From the NCBI GenBank assembly GCA_046344715.1, contig JBKDKX010000023.1, forward strand, positions 1-64,000: a DNA stretch of 64,000 bases, read 5' to 3'. Under the pieces are notes generated by a model. The model was not told the origin of the DNA. It worked only from the letters and a program-made list of their open reading frames with translations, and ran no database searches. This DNA comes from CAZAQK01 sp046344715 (GTDB lineage: Bacteria; Pseudomonadota; Alphaproteobacteria; Rickettsiales; SXRF01). Position 1 is the first letter of the stretch, and the number at the start of each line of letters is the position of its first letter. This document shows positions 43,841 to 53,630 of this stretch, piece after piece. Made by a program: the position numbers and the translations under genes.

Positions 43841-45259
43841 TTATGCCGTAGCCAGATTTTCTTCCTTACCTGCTTTTGCATTCAGCGAACCGTTATTGGT
43901 GATGAATGCATGATACGGCAGGCGTTGGATATGCGCATACAGCACCAGCGAAGTCAGGCCGAAGGTGAGGAGCGATGACAGGAAGTAGCCATAGCCATAA
44001 TACGGGAAGCCCCAGCCCACGCTGATATAGGTTAGTACCGTATTGCTGATTAAGAAGAAGAACTGAATCCACATCGTCACCTTGCGGCAATCGAAGTAAG
44101 ACAGCACAATCATTTCAAACAGCACCAGCACATGGAACATGGAGCCCAGTGTACCGAGGCGGAAGATACCAATCTGCAGGTAGTTGATGTTAAGCAGCGC
44201 GAATATCTGGGCGGCCAGCAATATAGCAGCCAGACACACAGTGCCCTGCACCACAAGGAAGTTGCGGGTGCTGTTTAAGATGGCCTCTATGATGCGCTGG
44301 TGGTTTTTGCGGATGGTGGCAAGCGGCCTGTGTTCTAAAATATCGTGATAGAAACGCTGGTAACGCTCAAAGAAGTTGGTTTCCACCGAGAACAAAAACA
44401 CCGCCATGGCTGGCACAATGGTGAGGTAGGCGAGGAACATGCCGCTATCATAATCCGGATAGAAAATCATTTTGGAAGGCAGTTCAACGCGCTCCGGCGC
44501 ATACACCCACATGATCCATTTGTCGATCCAGATGGCGAGGTTGTAGAAGAAACCGCCAACGGCTAGTTCCCAGTATTTGCGGTAATATTTTTTAAGTTCT
44601 GTGCCACGTGTTAAGCGATACGGATATTCTGCCAGTACTTTGGCGATGAGGGAGAATACAATCCATGCATTGCCGATATTGAAACCAACCAGCATCCCCA
44701 CATCCTCGTAGGGTGCTTTGAGCAACTGGGCGCAGATGAAGGCCAGTGCCATGCCGATAGCAAAGGCGCGGGTTACCGAGGTGTAGTCCTTAAGCGCGGT
44801 CATATACACGCCGAGTACCCAGACAGAAGAAATCAGCACCAGATTCACAATGGCATTAATACGCATACCAATATCGAGGTTTACATACCAGCCGTAGTAA
44901 AACAGCGCGACCGGCAGCAAAAATAGGTTAAGCAGAATCAGGCTGATGAACAGCACCGTGGGCGTGTGGGTCACGTCTTTTTTATGTATCGAATCGGCCA
45001 GATAGCGCGTGATCACCATGAATACGGGTGCGGCGCAAACCAGCGAAAAGCCAAAATTGTAAATGACTACGACACGGAAATTGGTGAGCAGGTCATTATT
45101 GAAATATTCAGAATAGAGCAGGGTGATGCTACCGATGGCCAGCGCGGTAAACAGCCATGGGCCGGTGGAGGCCATGGTGGCATGCGTGTAAGCGCGGAAG
45201 ATGCCAAGCAAATTATCTTTGCGGGTCAGTTTTTTGAGTGCGAATCCAATACCAGCCAT
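43841..45259 (-). CDS. pelG: Pel polysaccharide membrane transporter PelG
   Basis: A 472-residue polytopic inner-membrane protein with about twelve hydrophobic segments, of MOP-flippase type. The N terminus MAGIGFALKKLTRKDN is typical of PelG. With PelD, PelE and PelF it forms the synthase-export complex that moves the Pel chain across the inner membrane. AAAGGA precedes the ATG. It is the last pel gene; the tetR palindrome follows. Confidence 0.93.
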   Translation of the reverse strand: MAGIGFALKKLTRKDNLLGIFRAYTHATMASTGPWLFTALAIGSITLLYSEYFNNDLLTNFRVVVIYNFGFSLVCAAPVFMVITRYLADSIHKKDVTHTPTVLFISLILLNLFLLPVALFYYGWYVNLDIGMRINAIVNLVLISSVWVLGVYMTALKDYTSVTRAFAIGMALAFICAQLLKAPYEDVGMLVGFNIGNAWIVFSLIAKVLAEYPYRLTRGTELKKYYRKYWELAVGGFFYNLAIWIDKWIMWVYAPERVELPSKMIFYPDYDSGMFLAYLTIVPAMAVFLFSVETNFFERYQRFYHDILEHRPLATIRKNHQRIIEAILNSTRNFLVVQGTVCLAAILLAAQIFALLNINYLQIGIFRLGTLGSMFHVLVLFEMIVLSYFDCRKVTMWIQFFFLISNTVLTYISVGWGFPYYGYGYFLSSLLTFGLTSLVLYAHIQRLPYHAFITNNGSLNAKAGKEENLATA

Positions 45260-45279
45260 TTTAGTGTCCTTTTAATGCG

Positions 45280-46764
45280 TTACGCCCATGTGGCATACAG
45301 GCCCTGATAGGCCAGATGCTGGTCGTTTTTATTGTAATAGGTGGCAACGCGGCTACGCATCGCCTTGCCGCATTGCTCATAAAATGCTTTGTCGCGCAGC
45401 AAATACAAGATGCCATCTGCCAGTGCAGCTGGGTTTGCCAGCGGCACGATGACACCACCTGCTCCGAGGGCAGGTTTTTCATCGGCAGCACCAAGTACCA
45501 TCTCGCGGCAGGCACCCACATCCGTTGCAACAATCGGAATACCTGCGGCGCCCGCTTCCAGAATGGTGAGTGGTTGCGCTTCAGACAGTGAGCTGAACAC
45601 CACCACATCAATCTCCGGCAAGTAATCATCAATATTCACGCGGCCGGTGAAGGTAACAGTATCTTTAAGTGCCAGATATTCCGCGAAATTCATGCATTCA
45701 CGCGCATAATCCGGGTCTTCATCCACAGGTCCCATGATAAGTACACGCAGATCAGGTACTTGCTCATGCAGCATGGCCACCGATCGCAGGAAGCCCTTAA
45801 TGTCCTTAATTGGCACCACGCGGCCAATCAGCGCAATGGTTGGGCGGTTGTGGGCGCGCCTTTGAATGCTTCCAAAACGCTCCACATCAATACCATTAGG
45901 GATAATACGCATACGTTCTGGTGCTGCACCATCGGCTATCTGTGCCGATTGATTGCCGGAGAATAGCGTAATGATGGGTTCACAGGCAGCGTATGAGATG
46001 CGTGAGTAGTTGGTGAATGTTTCCATCCACATATCACGCAGGTTAAGGCGTGTTCGGTCGATGGTGAGTGCTTTTGATGCCGTTTCTTCCAGCCAGTCGG
46101 CGGAGGCAATTTCAATGCGGCGTTCGCTGGTGTAAATACCATGTTCGGTCAGCAGTGCCGGTTTGCCCAACTCGGTTTTTGCACGGGCGGCAAACAGGCC
46201 TGCATAGCCGGTAGAAAGCGCATGATAGGCTTTAGCAGGTGGCAGATCGGCCAGTGCAATGGAGTACAGGCCGCCAAGCAGCGCACGCCACGACCAGAAA
46301 TAATCCAGGAACGAGCTTTCGACAAAGGACATCTCATACATTTCAGTGAGCATGTCCCACGCTTCTTTGCTATCAAGCAGTGTAGCAGCACCGAGTTTGC
46401 CTTTATAAGGCGCAAGGGTGGCAATGATTTGATTTAAATCATCCATACCTGCCTTGCCGGTGGTAAGTGCGGTCAATGGCTCTTTCAAGGCCTGCATCAA
46501 TGCTTTAGTGGTTTTGCTGTCAAGTGCCGGTACATCCGGCATATCCTGCAAATGTAGGTTGGTCAGGCTGATGACATTCTTAGGCAGTTCATAGCGTGCC
46601 TTTGGGTTTTCATCACGCGGGAGGATGCTTACCACATGGAAGGTCAGGTGGCTTTGCTTGCTGATGAGTTCATGCGTCCATGAGGCAACACCACCCGCAA
46701 CATACGGGTAAGAGCCTTCAAGGATAAGGCAGATGTCTGCGTTGTTTACTGGTGACGTCGTCAT
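45280..46764 (-). CDS. pelF: Pel glycosyltransferase PelF (GT4)
   Basis: A 494-residue cytoplasmic glycosyltransferase with GT-B fold. The N-terminal LEGSYPYVAGGVASWTHEL (residues 14-32) is a PelF hallmark, and the donor-site E-x7-E is in EAQPLTILEAG near 398-408, with RVVPIKD near 316-322. It uses UDP-sugars (UDP-GalNAc/GlcNAc in studied systems) to polymerise Pel. Its ATG overlaps the pelE stop by four bases. Confidence 0.94.
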   Translation of the reverse strand: MTTSPVNNADICLILEGSYPYVAGGVASWTHELISKQSHLTFHVVSILPRDENPKARYELPKNVISLTNLHLQDMPDVPALDSKTTKALMQALKEPLTALTTGKAGMDDLNQIIATLAPYKGKLGAATLLDSKEAWDMLTEMYEMSFVESSFLDYFWSWRALLGGLYSIALADLPPAKAYHALSTGYAGLFAARAKTELGKPALLTEHGIYTSERRIEIASADWLEETASKALTIDRTRLNLRDMWMETFTNYSRISYAACEPIITLFSGNQSAQIADGAAPERMRIIPNGIDVERFGSIQRRAHNRPTIALIGRVVPIKDIKGFLRSVAMLHEQVPDLRVLIMGPVDEDPDYARECMNFAEYLALKDTVTFTGRVNIDDYLPEIDVVVFSSLSEAQPLTILEAGAAGIPIVATDVGACREMVLGAADEKPALGAGGVIVPLANPAALADGILYLLRDKAFYEQCGKAMRSRVATYYNKNDQHLAYQGLYATWA

Positions 46765-47894
46765 ACGCGCCCTCTTTTACCTTTTGTTTCTGGCATGGCA
46801 GGAGTGTTCGCCCAGAATGCCATGGTTTCTGCGAGCACAGGGCTCATTTTGTCGCTATCTACCTTCCAGCGGCCTTCATGTGCCAGCTGTCGAAGTTCAC
46901 TGAAACGACCACAGGCAAACAGTGCTTCTGCATACCAGCCCATGAGTGCCTGACTTTTGTGGCCACGTTCGATGCTCTGGCGCAGCCAGTCAATCGCTCG
47001 CAGCGGATCGTTGCTACGCATCAGCAAACGGCCGATTTTTACATGTGTTTCGGTGTCGGTTGGGCGCAGGTTTAAGTATTCCTGATAATGCTTGAGTGCC
47101 TGTGCGCGGTTTTCGCGTTCACGGTCATCATCGAGGATGCCGGTGAAGGCATAATCATCAAAATGTTCCGCAAGAGCCAGCGTAATAACAGGATTTTTAG
47201 GTTGCTCGTTATGCAACTGGTTTAGCTTCATCATACGATGCATGAACTGGTTTTCAATTTTGCTGATTGCCGTTGCTGCCTGAATACGGATGCTGTTGCT
47301 GGAATCACCCAGTGCTTTCTTGAACGCAGGCGCAAAGGTTGGATGGAAGCGCGAAGTCATCTTCGACAGGGCCATGCGCTTTTGTGCTTCGTTGCCATAC
47401 CAGATGACATCAAGGAACGGCACCACGCTGTACGGTTTGCTCGATTCATCGCGGCCAACCTGAATATCATCATAAATCTGTTGTGATTCATTAGTAACCG
47501 GTGATGGGAAAATAGAATTAAACCACACCGTAAATGGTTGTGCATAGCGCATGTACCAGATATGCAGTAACGCTGAAAGCAGAGTGCCTGCAGCGCCAAA
47601 TACACCCATTGCCAGCGTGCTTACAAACAGGAGCAGGAAGAAGCGGCCTTCGCGGTCAATGGCTGAAAATGCTTTGGCAAGCAAACCAGCGGCGAGTGCC
47701 AGTGTAAAATGGAATATCAGTGCTTTGGTGAAGCCGATGGATCCGGCAAAGAAAAACAGCCACGCATTATAGCCGTGCAGCACCATGAACAGCGCAGAGG
47801 CAAAAATCGCTGCAACGCCGCAGGAACCTACGCGCCTTTCGTCGTGAATGTCTGTGCCTTCAAAATAGGCTTCGATGGTCTCAGGCTTTTTCAT
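46761..47894 (-). CDS. pelE: Pel protein PelE (membrane/TPR)
   Basis: 377 residues: several hydrophobic segments in the N-terminal 125 residues, then a soluble helical-repeat (TPR-like) half, including LKHYQEYLNLRPTDTETH near residues 269-286. This matches PelE, which links PelD and PelF to the membrane complex. Its start lies inside the end of pelD (14-base overlap) and its end overlaps pelF (ATGA), so translation is coupled. Sequence identity to other PelE proteins cannot be judged here; the call leans on order and architecture. Confidence 0.85.
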   Translation of the reverse strand: MKKPETIEAYFEGTDIHDERRVGSCGVAAIFASALFMVLHGYNAWLFFFAGSIGFTKALIFHFTLALAAGLLAKAFSAIDREGRFFLLLFVSTLAMGVFGAAGTLLSALLHIWYMRYAQPFTVWFNSIFPSPVTNESQQIYDDIQVGRDESSKPYSVVPFLDVIWYGNEAQKRMALSKMTSRFHPTFAPAFKKALGDSSNSIRIQAATAISKIENQFMHRMMKLNQLHNEQPKNPVITLALAEHFDDYAFTGILDDDRERENRAQALKHYQEYLNLRPTDTETHVKIGRLLMRSNDPLRAIDWLRQSIERGHKSQALMGWYAEALFACGRFSELRQLAHEGRWKVDSDKMSPVLAETMAFWANTPAMPETKGKRGRV

Positions 47895-49224
47895 AAACAG
47901 TCTGTACGCTGAATGAGAAGGTTGCGTTGTTTGCGATGCCCTGACTTCGTGCGAGCAGGTCTTTGCGGATACGGTCTAACACGATTTCTGCGCCGCGCTT
48001 GCTGGTGGCTGGCAATACGATGGAGTAATCATCGCTATGTGCCTGATAGTCGAAGGCAAGATCGATATCGCGGAGCACGCGGTTAACTGCGTCCGAAAGC
48101 AAACGGCCAAGGCGTGTACGGGTTTCTTCATCAAGGCGTGAGGCATTGGCCACATTGATAACAATCATGTTCACATCAAAACCCACGCGTTTTGCAAGTG
48201 GTGCAATGAAATCAAGGTAACGGTGGAAGTAGTTGTTGGTGAACATATTGTGGTCTGGGTTTATCATGCTTTCAGATTTTGCGGTCTGGTACTTGCGGGC
48301 ATTTACCAGTGCTAGGCTCGCCCATTCGCAGATGGCCGAGAATGATTCAATGGTGCTCAAGTTCAAATCAGTGAATCCGAGTGTTTCCACCTTCAGCATA
48401 CCGATGACTTCACCTGTATTACGATCTGTCAGACTGCCTGCAAGGATACCCTGACCAGAAAGCACATGCTCATGGTCGGGATTTGCCACGCAAAGCACGC
48501 CGCTGTTACCAGCAATAGCAACCGTAAGCGGGTTGCGAGTATCTAATTTACTCTGATACGCATCTTTTTCTTTCCAGCCATGGGAAAGAGTGAGATCCAA
48601 ACCTTGCGGTGTCATAGTGTATACCGAAAATTGTTCGGCATTGATGGCGTTGCTTACCAGTTCTTCAAGGCCGTGCAGTACTTCATCGGGGTTCAGGCGT
48701 TCCATGGCTTTTGCGGCATGGTATGCAGAAATAGATGAACGCAGTTGGCCTGCCATACGCAGTTCCAGACGTTCTTTAAGTTCTTTCACCCATTGGTATG
48801 AACGGCTGATGGTGGATTCACGCTCCATGGAAGAGGAGAGGTCACGTTTCAGCTGGTCGCGTTCACGGATATGCATCTGACGGAGTTCGCCAAAAAGCAT
48901 GGCACCCACTAGCCACAGGAGAGGCAATTTAACGACTGAGAACCAGTAACCATACATATCCTGCTCCATGCCCTGTACCGGCATGTTGCCGATGAGCAGG
49001 CCAAGGGATGCGGCGATAGCGGCAAAGAGGCCTTCGCGCGTGCCATATTTGCTGGCCACGATCAGCACCACAAACCAGAATGGGTGTGGGTTGGTATCCC
49101 AGAAGCGGGTTTTATCCAAAAACAGGAAGTCGAACACAATCAGTGCTACGATCATCAGGCCGGTTTCGACGATTGCCGAACGGCGGAGGCCATTATTGTT
49201 CATGGTTGCAGTGTCCTGTGCCAT
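47881..49224 (-). CDS. pelD: c-di-GMP receptor PelD
   Basis: 447 residues: four membrane segments within the first 112, a coiled region, a GAF domain (about 170-315) and a degenerate GGDEF domain. The GGDEF signature is replaced by HSDDY (396-400), so cyclase activity is not expected, but the inhibitory-site motif RxxD is kept as Arg385-Asp-Ile-Asp388 at the spacing before it, the site by which PelD binds c-di-GMP. This would switch on Pel synthesis. Gene order between pelB and pelE agrees. Confidence 0.9.
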   Translation of the reverse strand: MAQDTATMNNNGLRRSAIVETGLMIVALIVFDFLFLDKTRFWDTNPHPFWFVVLIVASKYGTREGLFAAIAASLGLLIGNMPVQGMEQDMYGYWFSVVKLPLLWLVGAMLFGELRQMHIRERDQLKRDLSSSMERESTISRSYQWVKELKERLELRMAGQLRSSISAYHAAKAMERLNPDEVLHGLEELVSNAINAEQFSVYTMTPQGLDLTLSHGWKEKDAYQSKLDTRNPLTVAIAGNSGVLCVANPDHEHVLSGQGILAGSLTDRNTGEVIGMLKVETLGFTDLNLSTIESFSAICEWASLALVNARKYQTAKSESMINPDHNMFTNNYFHRYLDFIAPLAKRVGFDVNMIVINVANASRLDEETRTRLGRLLSDAVNRVLRDIDLAFDYQAHSDDYSIVLPATSKRGAEIVLDRIRKDLLARSQGIANNATFSFSVQTVYEKA

Positions 49225-49247
49225 TTTTTTGTCTCACATTCTAAACG

Positions 49248-52200
49248 TTAATATTTCCAGCGTAGATACGCACCCACACGGGTTACGTTATCATCGCTTT
49301 GTCCGCTATCAAGGCCGTAGCCTGCGCGAATTTGCGCATCTACAGACTCAGTCAGTTCATGGGTCAGCCTGCCTTCAACGGATGGGCCGTGGCCGCCAAG
49401 GCGGTCATAGCCATAACCTAAAATCAGGTCGCCATAGGTATACGCGGTAAAATCATACCCAAGATTGAGCGCAAGGAAGTGCAGCTCACGTGAGCGCATT
49501 GGCCCAAGCTGGGAATAAATACCGTTATTATCAAAGCCCTTTTTGTTGCTGGTTTCGTATTCTGCATCAAACCCGTAAGACACTGCCATAAATGGTTGTG
49601 CTTCCATGAGGCGATATACGGCTGCAAATGAAAGGGTAGCAGCAGAGAAGATATTATTGGTGCCATCCACATTATAACGCGCATACCCTGGGCCGCCACT
49701 GAGTGACAGGTACGGGGTTGGTTTAATGGTATGGTCAAAGCCGATGAAATCACGCGTGGTATCATCCAGCACAGAGGCCACATAATCCCAGTATGGGCGG
49801 TGGTAATCGGCTTTAATTTCCGTTTCACCCAGTGCGTTCAGGAAGTGCCATGCACCACCGGCACCCAGCGTATCATTGTTAGCAAAGAGTGAACCTTTCA
49901 GGAAATTGCCCAGATCCCAGCTATAGATACCGTAAAGTTCCCCGCGCTGGCGGTCGTCGCTGAAACTGCCCACACGGCCATCAGCAAGGCGCTCTGCTTT
50001 TGCTTTTACGTTATTATTTTGCACGATGATGCCAAAAAGTAGGTTTTCATCGGCATAGCCATAACCGCTGGCGGTGGTGATATACTCATCATCATTGCCG
50101 CGGCTTACCCATTCAAAATCAAGCTTCGCACCAGGCGCATAGGTGCGGCGGATGTCTTTATCCAGACGGGCAATATCTTCGTTGGCGGGTGAAATCTCAC
50201 GTGCCTGAGCAAGTAGGGCTTGCGCTCGTGGCCAGTTGCCACCGTAATTCTCAGCGTTTGCGGCAAAGCCAAGGAGCTGTGCGTCATTCTCATATTGCGG
50301 CAGCAAATTATTCAGGCGTTCGCTGGCAGCATGTACCTTGCCGGTCTCCAGCTCAAGGCGTGCAGTGAGCAATTCATAACGCAGTACCGTCTGGCGGGCG
50401 ATGTTGATTTCCTGTGATTTAAGGTCTGGTACGGTGTGTATTTCAACAGCGTCCTTGCTGGATTCAACCTCAAACTTTGAACCCGGTGCGGCGGCAATGA
50501 GCAATGTGTCATAGCCTTCGTTCACATAGCCAATACCTTTCTGGCCATCAAACTGCTTGGCAAGATTTTTAACAGCGTTCTCTCCGCCATTTACGAAAAG
50601 CAGCAGTTCGGTATCGCCATTAGCGAGGCGGTAATTCTGTACTTTAGTTACTGGGAGCGTTTCGTTCACAGGCGTTATTGCGGTTTTGAAGGTTGCCGCG
50701 GGCGGGTTGCTGAGTGTGGTGTTTGCCTGCTGATATTCACGCACTTCAATCAGCGTGTTGGCATAATCGGCACGCAGAATGTCATCCTGAGGGAAGCGCT
50801 GCATACCGTGGCGGAATGCGGCAAGGCCTTCTTCGGTGCGATCTGTCCAGATTAGGCTCTGCGCCTGACGGGAAAGTGCTTCTGTATCACCATCGCGCGG
50901 GGCATCTGCCAGTGAATCAAGTGCCAGCTGGTAGTAATCTTTCATCAGCTTGGTTTCATGGTCACGGCGTAGGATTTCAGCATATATATAGTATGCTTCG
51001 TAGGCACGCGCATCGGTGGCGCGTTCTTCCGGAGACGTCTGCATATATTGGTTCAGGTAGTGGTAGGTTTGAGAATAATCTGCCTGATTGTACGCAGTTA
51101 CACCTGCTTCGCGCAGCATCACCACATTGCCCTGACCTAGTTCAAACAACGTATCGTATGCTGCGCTGGATTCGCGGTACATGCCAGCATCGCGGGTGGC
51201 GCGGGCGTAATGTTTCAACAAATCAGTGCGACCCTGTGTACGGGCGAGTTTATCGATGGTGTTATATTCTTCAGCGAGTTTACCCTGACGCGCCAGTGCT
51301 TCGGTATAACGCGCAGCAATGGCAGGAGAGGCAATATTGTCAGGCGATGCTTCGGCTAGATTGATGATGGTTTCATCGGTGGTGGTATCGGAGAGGACTT
51401 TTGCCCAGCGGTCACGCTCTTCACCTTCTGCGGTGCGCATACGGCCTGCGATCCATTCCAGCTTATCAGCAGATGGGCGAGGGCCCCAGAGATACACCAG
51501 TGCTTTGGTTTCTTCGCTGTTTGCCGAAGCACCTGCGGCCATTTTGGTCAGGATGGTTTCTGCATCACTCTTATAGCCGTTGCCAAGCAATGTATAGGCG
51601 ACTGAGATTTTATCTTTCTTCGGGGTAGAGGCCTGTGAGGCGTAAGCAACCCAGAATTCACGTGCTTCATCATGGTTGCCTTGTTTATCGAGTGTTTCTG
51701 CATAGAGCGATGCCCATGAACCGCCTTCAGACAGTGCCAGCTCACGAATATAAGGCATGGCAGGCTCAACCTGTTTTGCCGTGATAAGTGCATATACAAG
51801 TGCCATTTTTTCTTTGCGTGGCATATCAGAGCGTAGTTTTACCGCCGCATATTCAGACAGTTCTTTACGGTATACTTCACTTGCGCCAGAGAGTTTGGCG
51901 AGTGCGAATAGGTAATTAGACTCATCATCCGGTGTGCGTGGAGAAACATCGCGCAGCAATTTAAGTGCTTCTTCATACTGGCCGGTTTTTACATAAGCCT
52001 GCGAAAGGCAGGTACGGGAGAGTGAAGATTGTTCCTGAGCAAAAAAACGTTCAGCAATAATCGTTGCAAGTTCCAGATGCCCATTATTATTGGCAAGGAA
52101 GAACATATCGGCCATCAGGCGTGGGTTAGCACTTGAATTGTTAAGTGCAGACCATTTTTCAATAGCTGCATTATCGCCAGTGGCTGCAGCATATTTAAGG

Positions 52201-53609
52201 CGTGCTGATTCAAGCGACTCGGACTGACGATTTTTGGTTTGCTCAAGCAAGTTGCCAGCTTCTTTCCATGCTTTAAGTTCCAGATAAATCTCTGCCGCAG
52301 AAGCTACATCATTATCAGACGTTTCTTCCCCCGAAGGTAACTTGTTCAGGAAAGTCATGGCACACGCAGTGTTTCTTTCACGCGCGCAAATGCGGGCGAT
52401 TTGCATGGTGGAGCTATTACCAATGTCCATGCTTTCGAGTACAGCTAATTTTTCTTTGGTGGATTTATCGCCACGGGCGAGTGCAAGAATGGCAGCGAGC
52501 ACTGGACGAGATTCAGCACTTTCACTGTCTGGAAAATCCTGCTGGAGGCGCGCAAGCATCGCTTTATGATCACGCAGCATGGCAAGTTCGGTGAGGCTTG
52601 ACAGTTGTGCTTCGCTTAAACCTTTAAGATCAACATCTGGCAGCACGGTGGTTGCCGTTTCTTCATCATCGCGCACCATGGCCAGATAGAGCAGGCGTTC
52701 TTTGAGAACAGGTGCCATTTTGCCGCTGGCATGCAATTCTTTAAGCTGACCATAGACACGCTCTTCACGGCCGGTTGCAATTTCAATCAGGATTTTTTCC
52801 TGAAGTAAATCAGGCGATGCAGCAATGGCTGCGTCATCATATTTTGCCATGAGCTGGCTGGCTGACTCAACACTGCCTTTATAATGCAACATATTGATGA
52901 GTTTTGCTACGCCCTCATTGTCGCTGCTGTTTGCGGCTTGCCATTCGGTAGCAACTTGCAGTGCTTCTGTCTGTTGTTTTTCATCAAGCATCAGGCTGAC
53001 CAGCAGCATGGTGGCATCAAAGTTGAATTGCTCGGGATATTGGGTTTTGAATTTTTTTAGTGTTTCAATGGCTTCTGCGTAATTTTTGTTGGCTGCCTGA
53101 ATATTTGCAAGATCAATGAAATGCTGAGGGGTACTGCCTGATTCAGTGCTGATAATTTCCTGAAGGGTTTTAACCTGTTTATCATACTCGCTGGTGAAGT
53201 TATAAATATCAGAGAGTGTTTTTAGATTTTCAGCGGTTGGGGTTAGTCGGTTGATTTCTTCCAGATTGCGCAGGTAATCATCGCTACGTTGTGCGTATTG
53301 ATAGAATGTACCCAGGCGTTTGCGAGCATCCAGATGGGTTGGATTCGCTGCAATAAATTCTTCCATTACAAGAATGGCTTTTTCTACATTGCTTTCCTGC
53401 AGATATAATTCAGAAAGGTGCATCGCTACATCAACGCTGAGCGTGCCCTTTGCTTTTTGTGTTTCATAGCTTGCGAGAGCTTCTGCAAAACGCTTATCTT
53501 TCATCTGCATAAGGGCAATTTCAGACTGACGTGGAAGTATCGCAAGACTCAGGGCGATAGCTGCTGCCAGCAATATTGCTACAATCAGATAAGGTTTGGT
53601 ACTCTTCAT
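49248..53609 (-). CDS. pelB: Pel outer-membrane porin/TPR scaffold PelB
   Basis: 1453 residues. An N-terminal membrane anchor (residues about 8-25, YLIVAILLAAAIALSLAI), then a very long run of TPR-like helical repeats to about residue 1150, and a C-terminal beta-barrel of alternating strands that ends in a terminal Tyr (LRWKY), as expected for outer-membrane proteins. PelB carries Pel through the periplasm and outer membrane and binds PelA with its TPR part. It is longer than the P. aeruginosa protein (about 1190), the extra length being in the repeat region. ATG 53609 is used; the frame upstream begins with TTG. Confidence 0.9.
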   Translation of the reverse strand: MKSTKPYLIVAILLAAAIALSLAILPRQSEIALMQMKDKRFAEALASYETQKAKGTLSVDVAMHLSELYLQESNVEKAILVMEEFIAANPTHLDARKRLGTFYQYAQRSDDYLRNLEEINRLTPTAENLKTLSDIYNFTSEYDKQVKTLQEIISTESGSTPQHFIDLANIQAANKNYAEAIETLKKFKTQYPEQFNFDATMLLVSLMLDEKQQTEALQVATEWQAANSSDNEGVAKLINMLHYKGSVESASQLMAKYDDAAIAASPDLLQEKILIEIATGREERVYGQLKELHASGKMAPVLKERLLYLAMVRDDEETATTVLPDVDLKGLSEAQLSSLTELAMLRDHKAMLARLQQDFPDSESAESRPVLAAILALARGDKSTKEKLAVLESMDIGNSSTMQIARICARERNTACAMTFLNKLPSGEETSDNDVASAAEIYLELKAWKEAGNLLEQTKNRQSESLESARLKYAAATGDNAAIEKWSALNNSSANPRLMADMFFLANNNGHLELATIIAERFFAQEQSSLSRTCLSQAYVKTGQYEEALKLLRDVSPRTPDDESNYLFALAKLSGASEVYRKELSEYAAVKLRSDMPRKEKMALVYALITAKQVEPAMPYIRELALSEGGSWASLYAETLDKQGNHDEAREFWVAYASQASTPKKDKISVAYTLLGNGYKSDAETILTKMAAGASANSEETKALVYLWGPRPSADKLEWIAGRMRTAEGEERDRWAKVLSDTTTDETIINLAEASPDNIASPAIAARYTEALARQGKLAEEYNTIDKLARTQGRTDLLKHYARATRDAGMYRESSAAYDTLFELGQGNVVMLREAGVTAYNQADYSQTYHYLNQYMQTSPEERATDARAYEAYYIYAEILRRDHETKLMKDYYQLALDSLADAPRDGDTEALSRQAQSLIWTDRTEEGLAAFRHGMQRFPQDDILRADYANTLIEVREYQQANTTLSNPPAATFKTAITPVNETLPVTKVQNYRLANGDTELLLFVNGGENAVKNLAKQFDGQKGIGYVNEGYDTLLIAAAPGSKFEVESSKDAVEIHTVPDLKSQEINIARQTVLRYELLTARLELETGKVHAASERLNNLLPQYENDAQLLGFAANAENYGGNWPRAQALLAQAREISPANEDIARLDKDIRRTYAPGAKLDFEWVSRGNDDEYITTASGYGYADENLLFGIIVQNNNVKAKAERLADGRVGSFSDDRQRGELYGIYSWDLGNFLKGSLFANNDTLGAGGAWHFLNALGETEIKADYHRPYWDYVASVLDDTTRDFIGFDHTIKPTPYLSLSGGPGYARYNVDGTNNIFSAATLSFAAVYRLMEAQPFMAVSYGFDAEYETSNKKGFDNNGIYSQLGPMRSRELHFLALNLGYDFTAYTYGDLILGYGYDRLGGHGPSVEGRLTHELTESVDAQIRAGYGLDSGQSDDNVTRVGAYLRWKY

Positions 53610-53630
53610 AATATACAAGCCATAGTAAAG

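Noticed and set aside
43809..43841. hairpin plus T-run as a terminator
   Set aside because: The T-run is on the plus strand, where no gene ends; the operator reading fits the position better, though both uses remain possible.
50714..51364. 216-residue plus-strand ORF opposite pelB
   Set aside because: Low-complexity shadow (Cys/Arg/His-rich) of the PelB repeat region.
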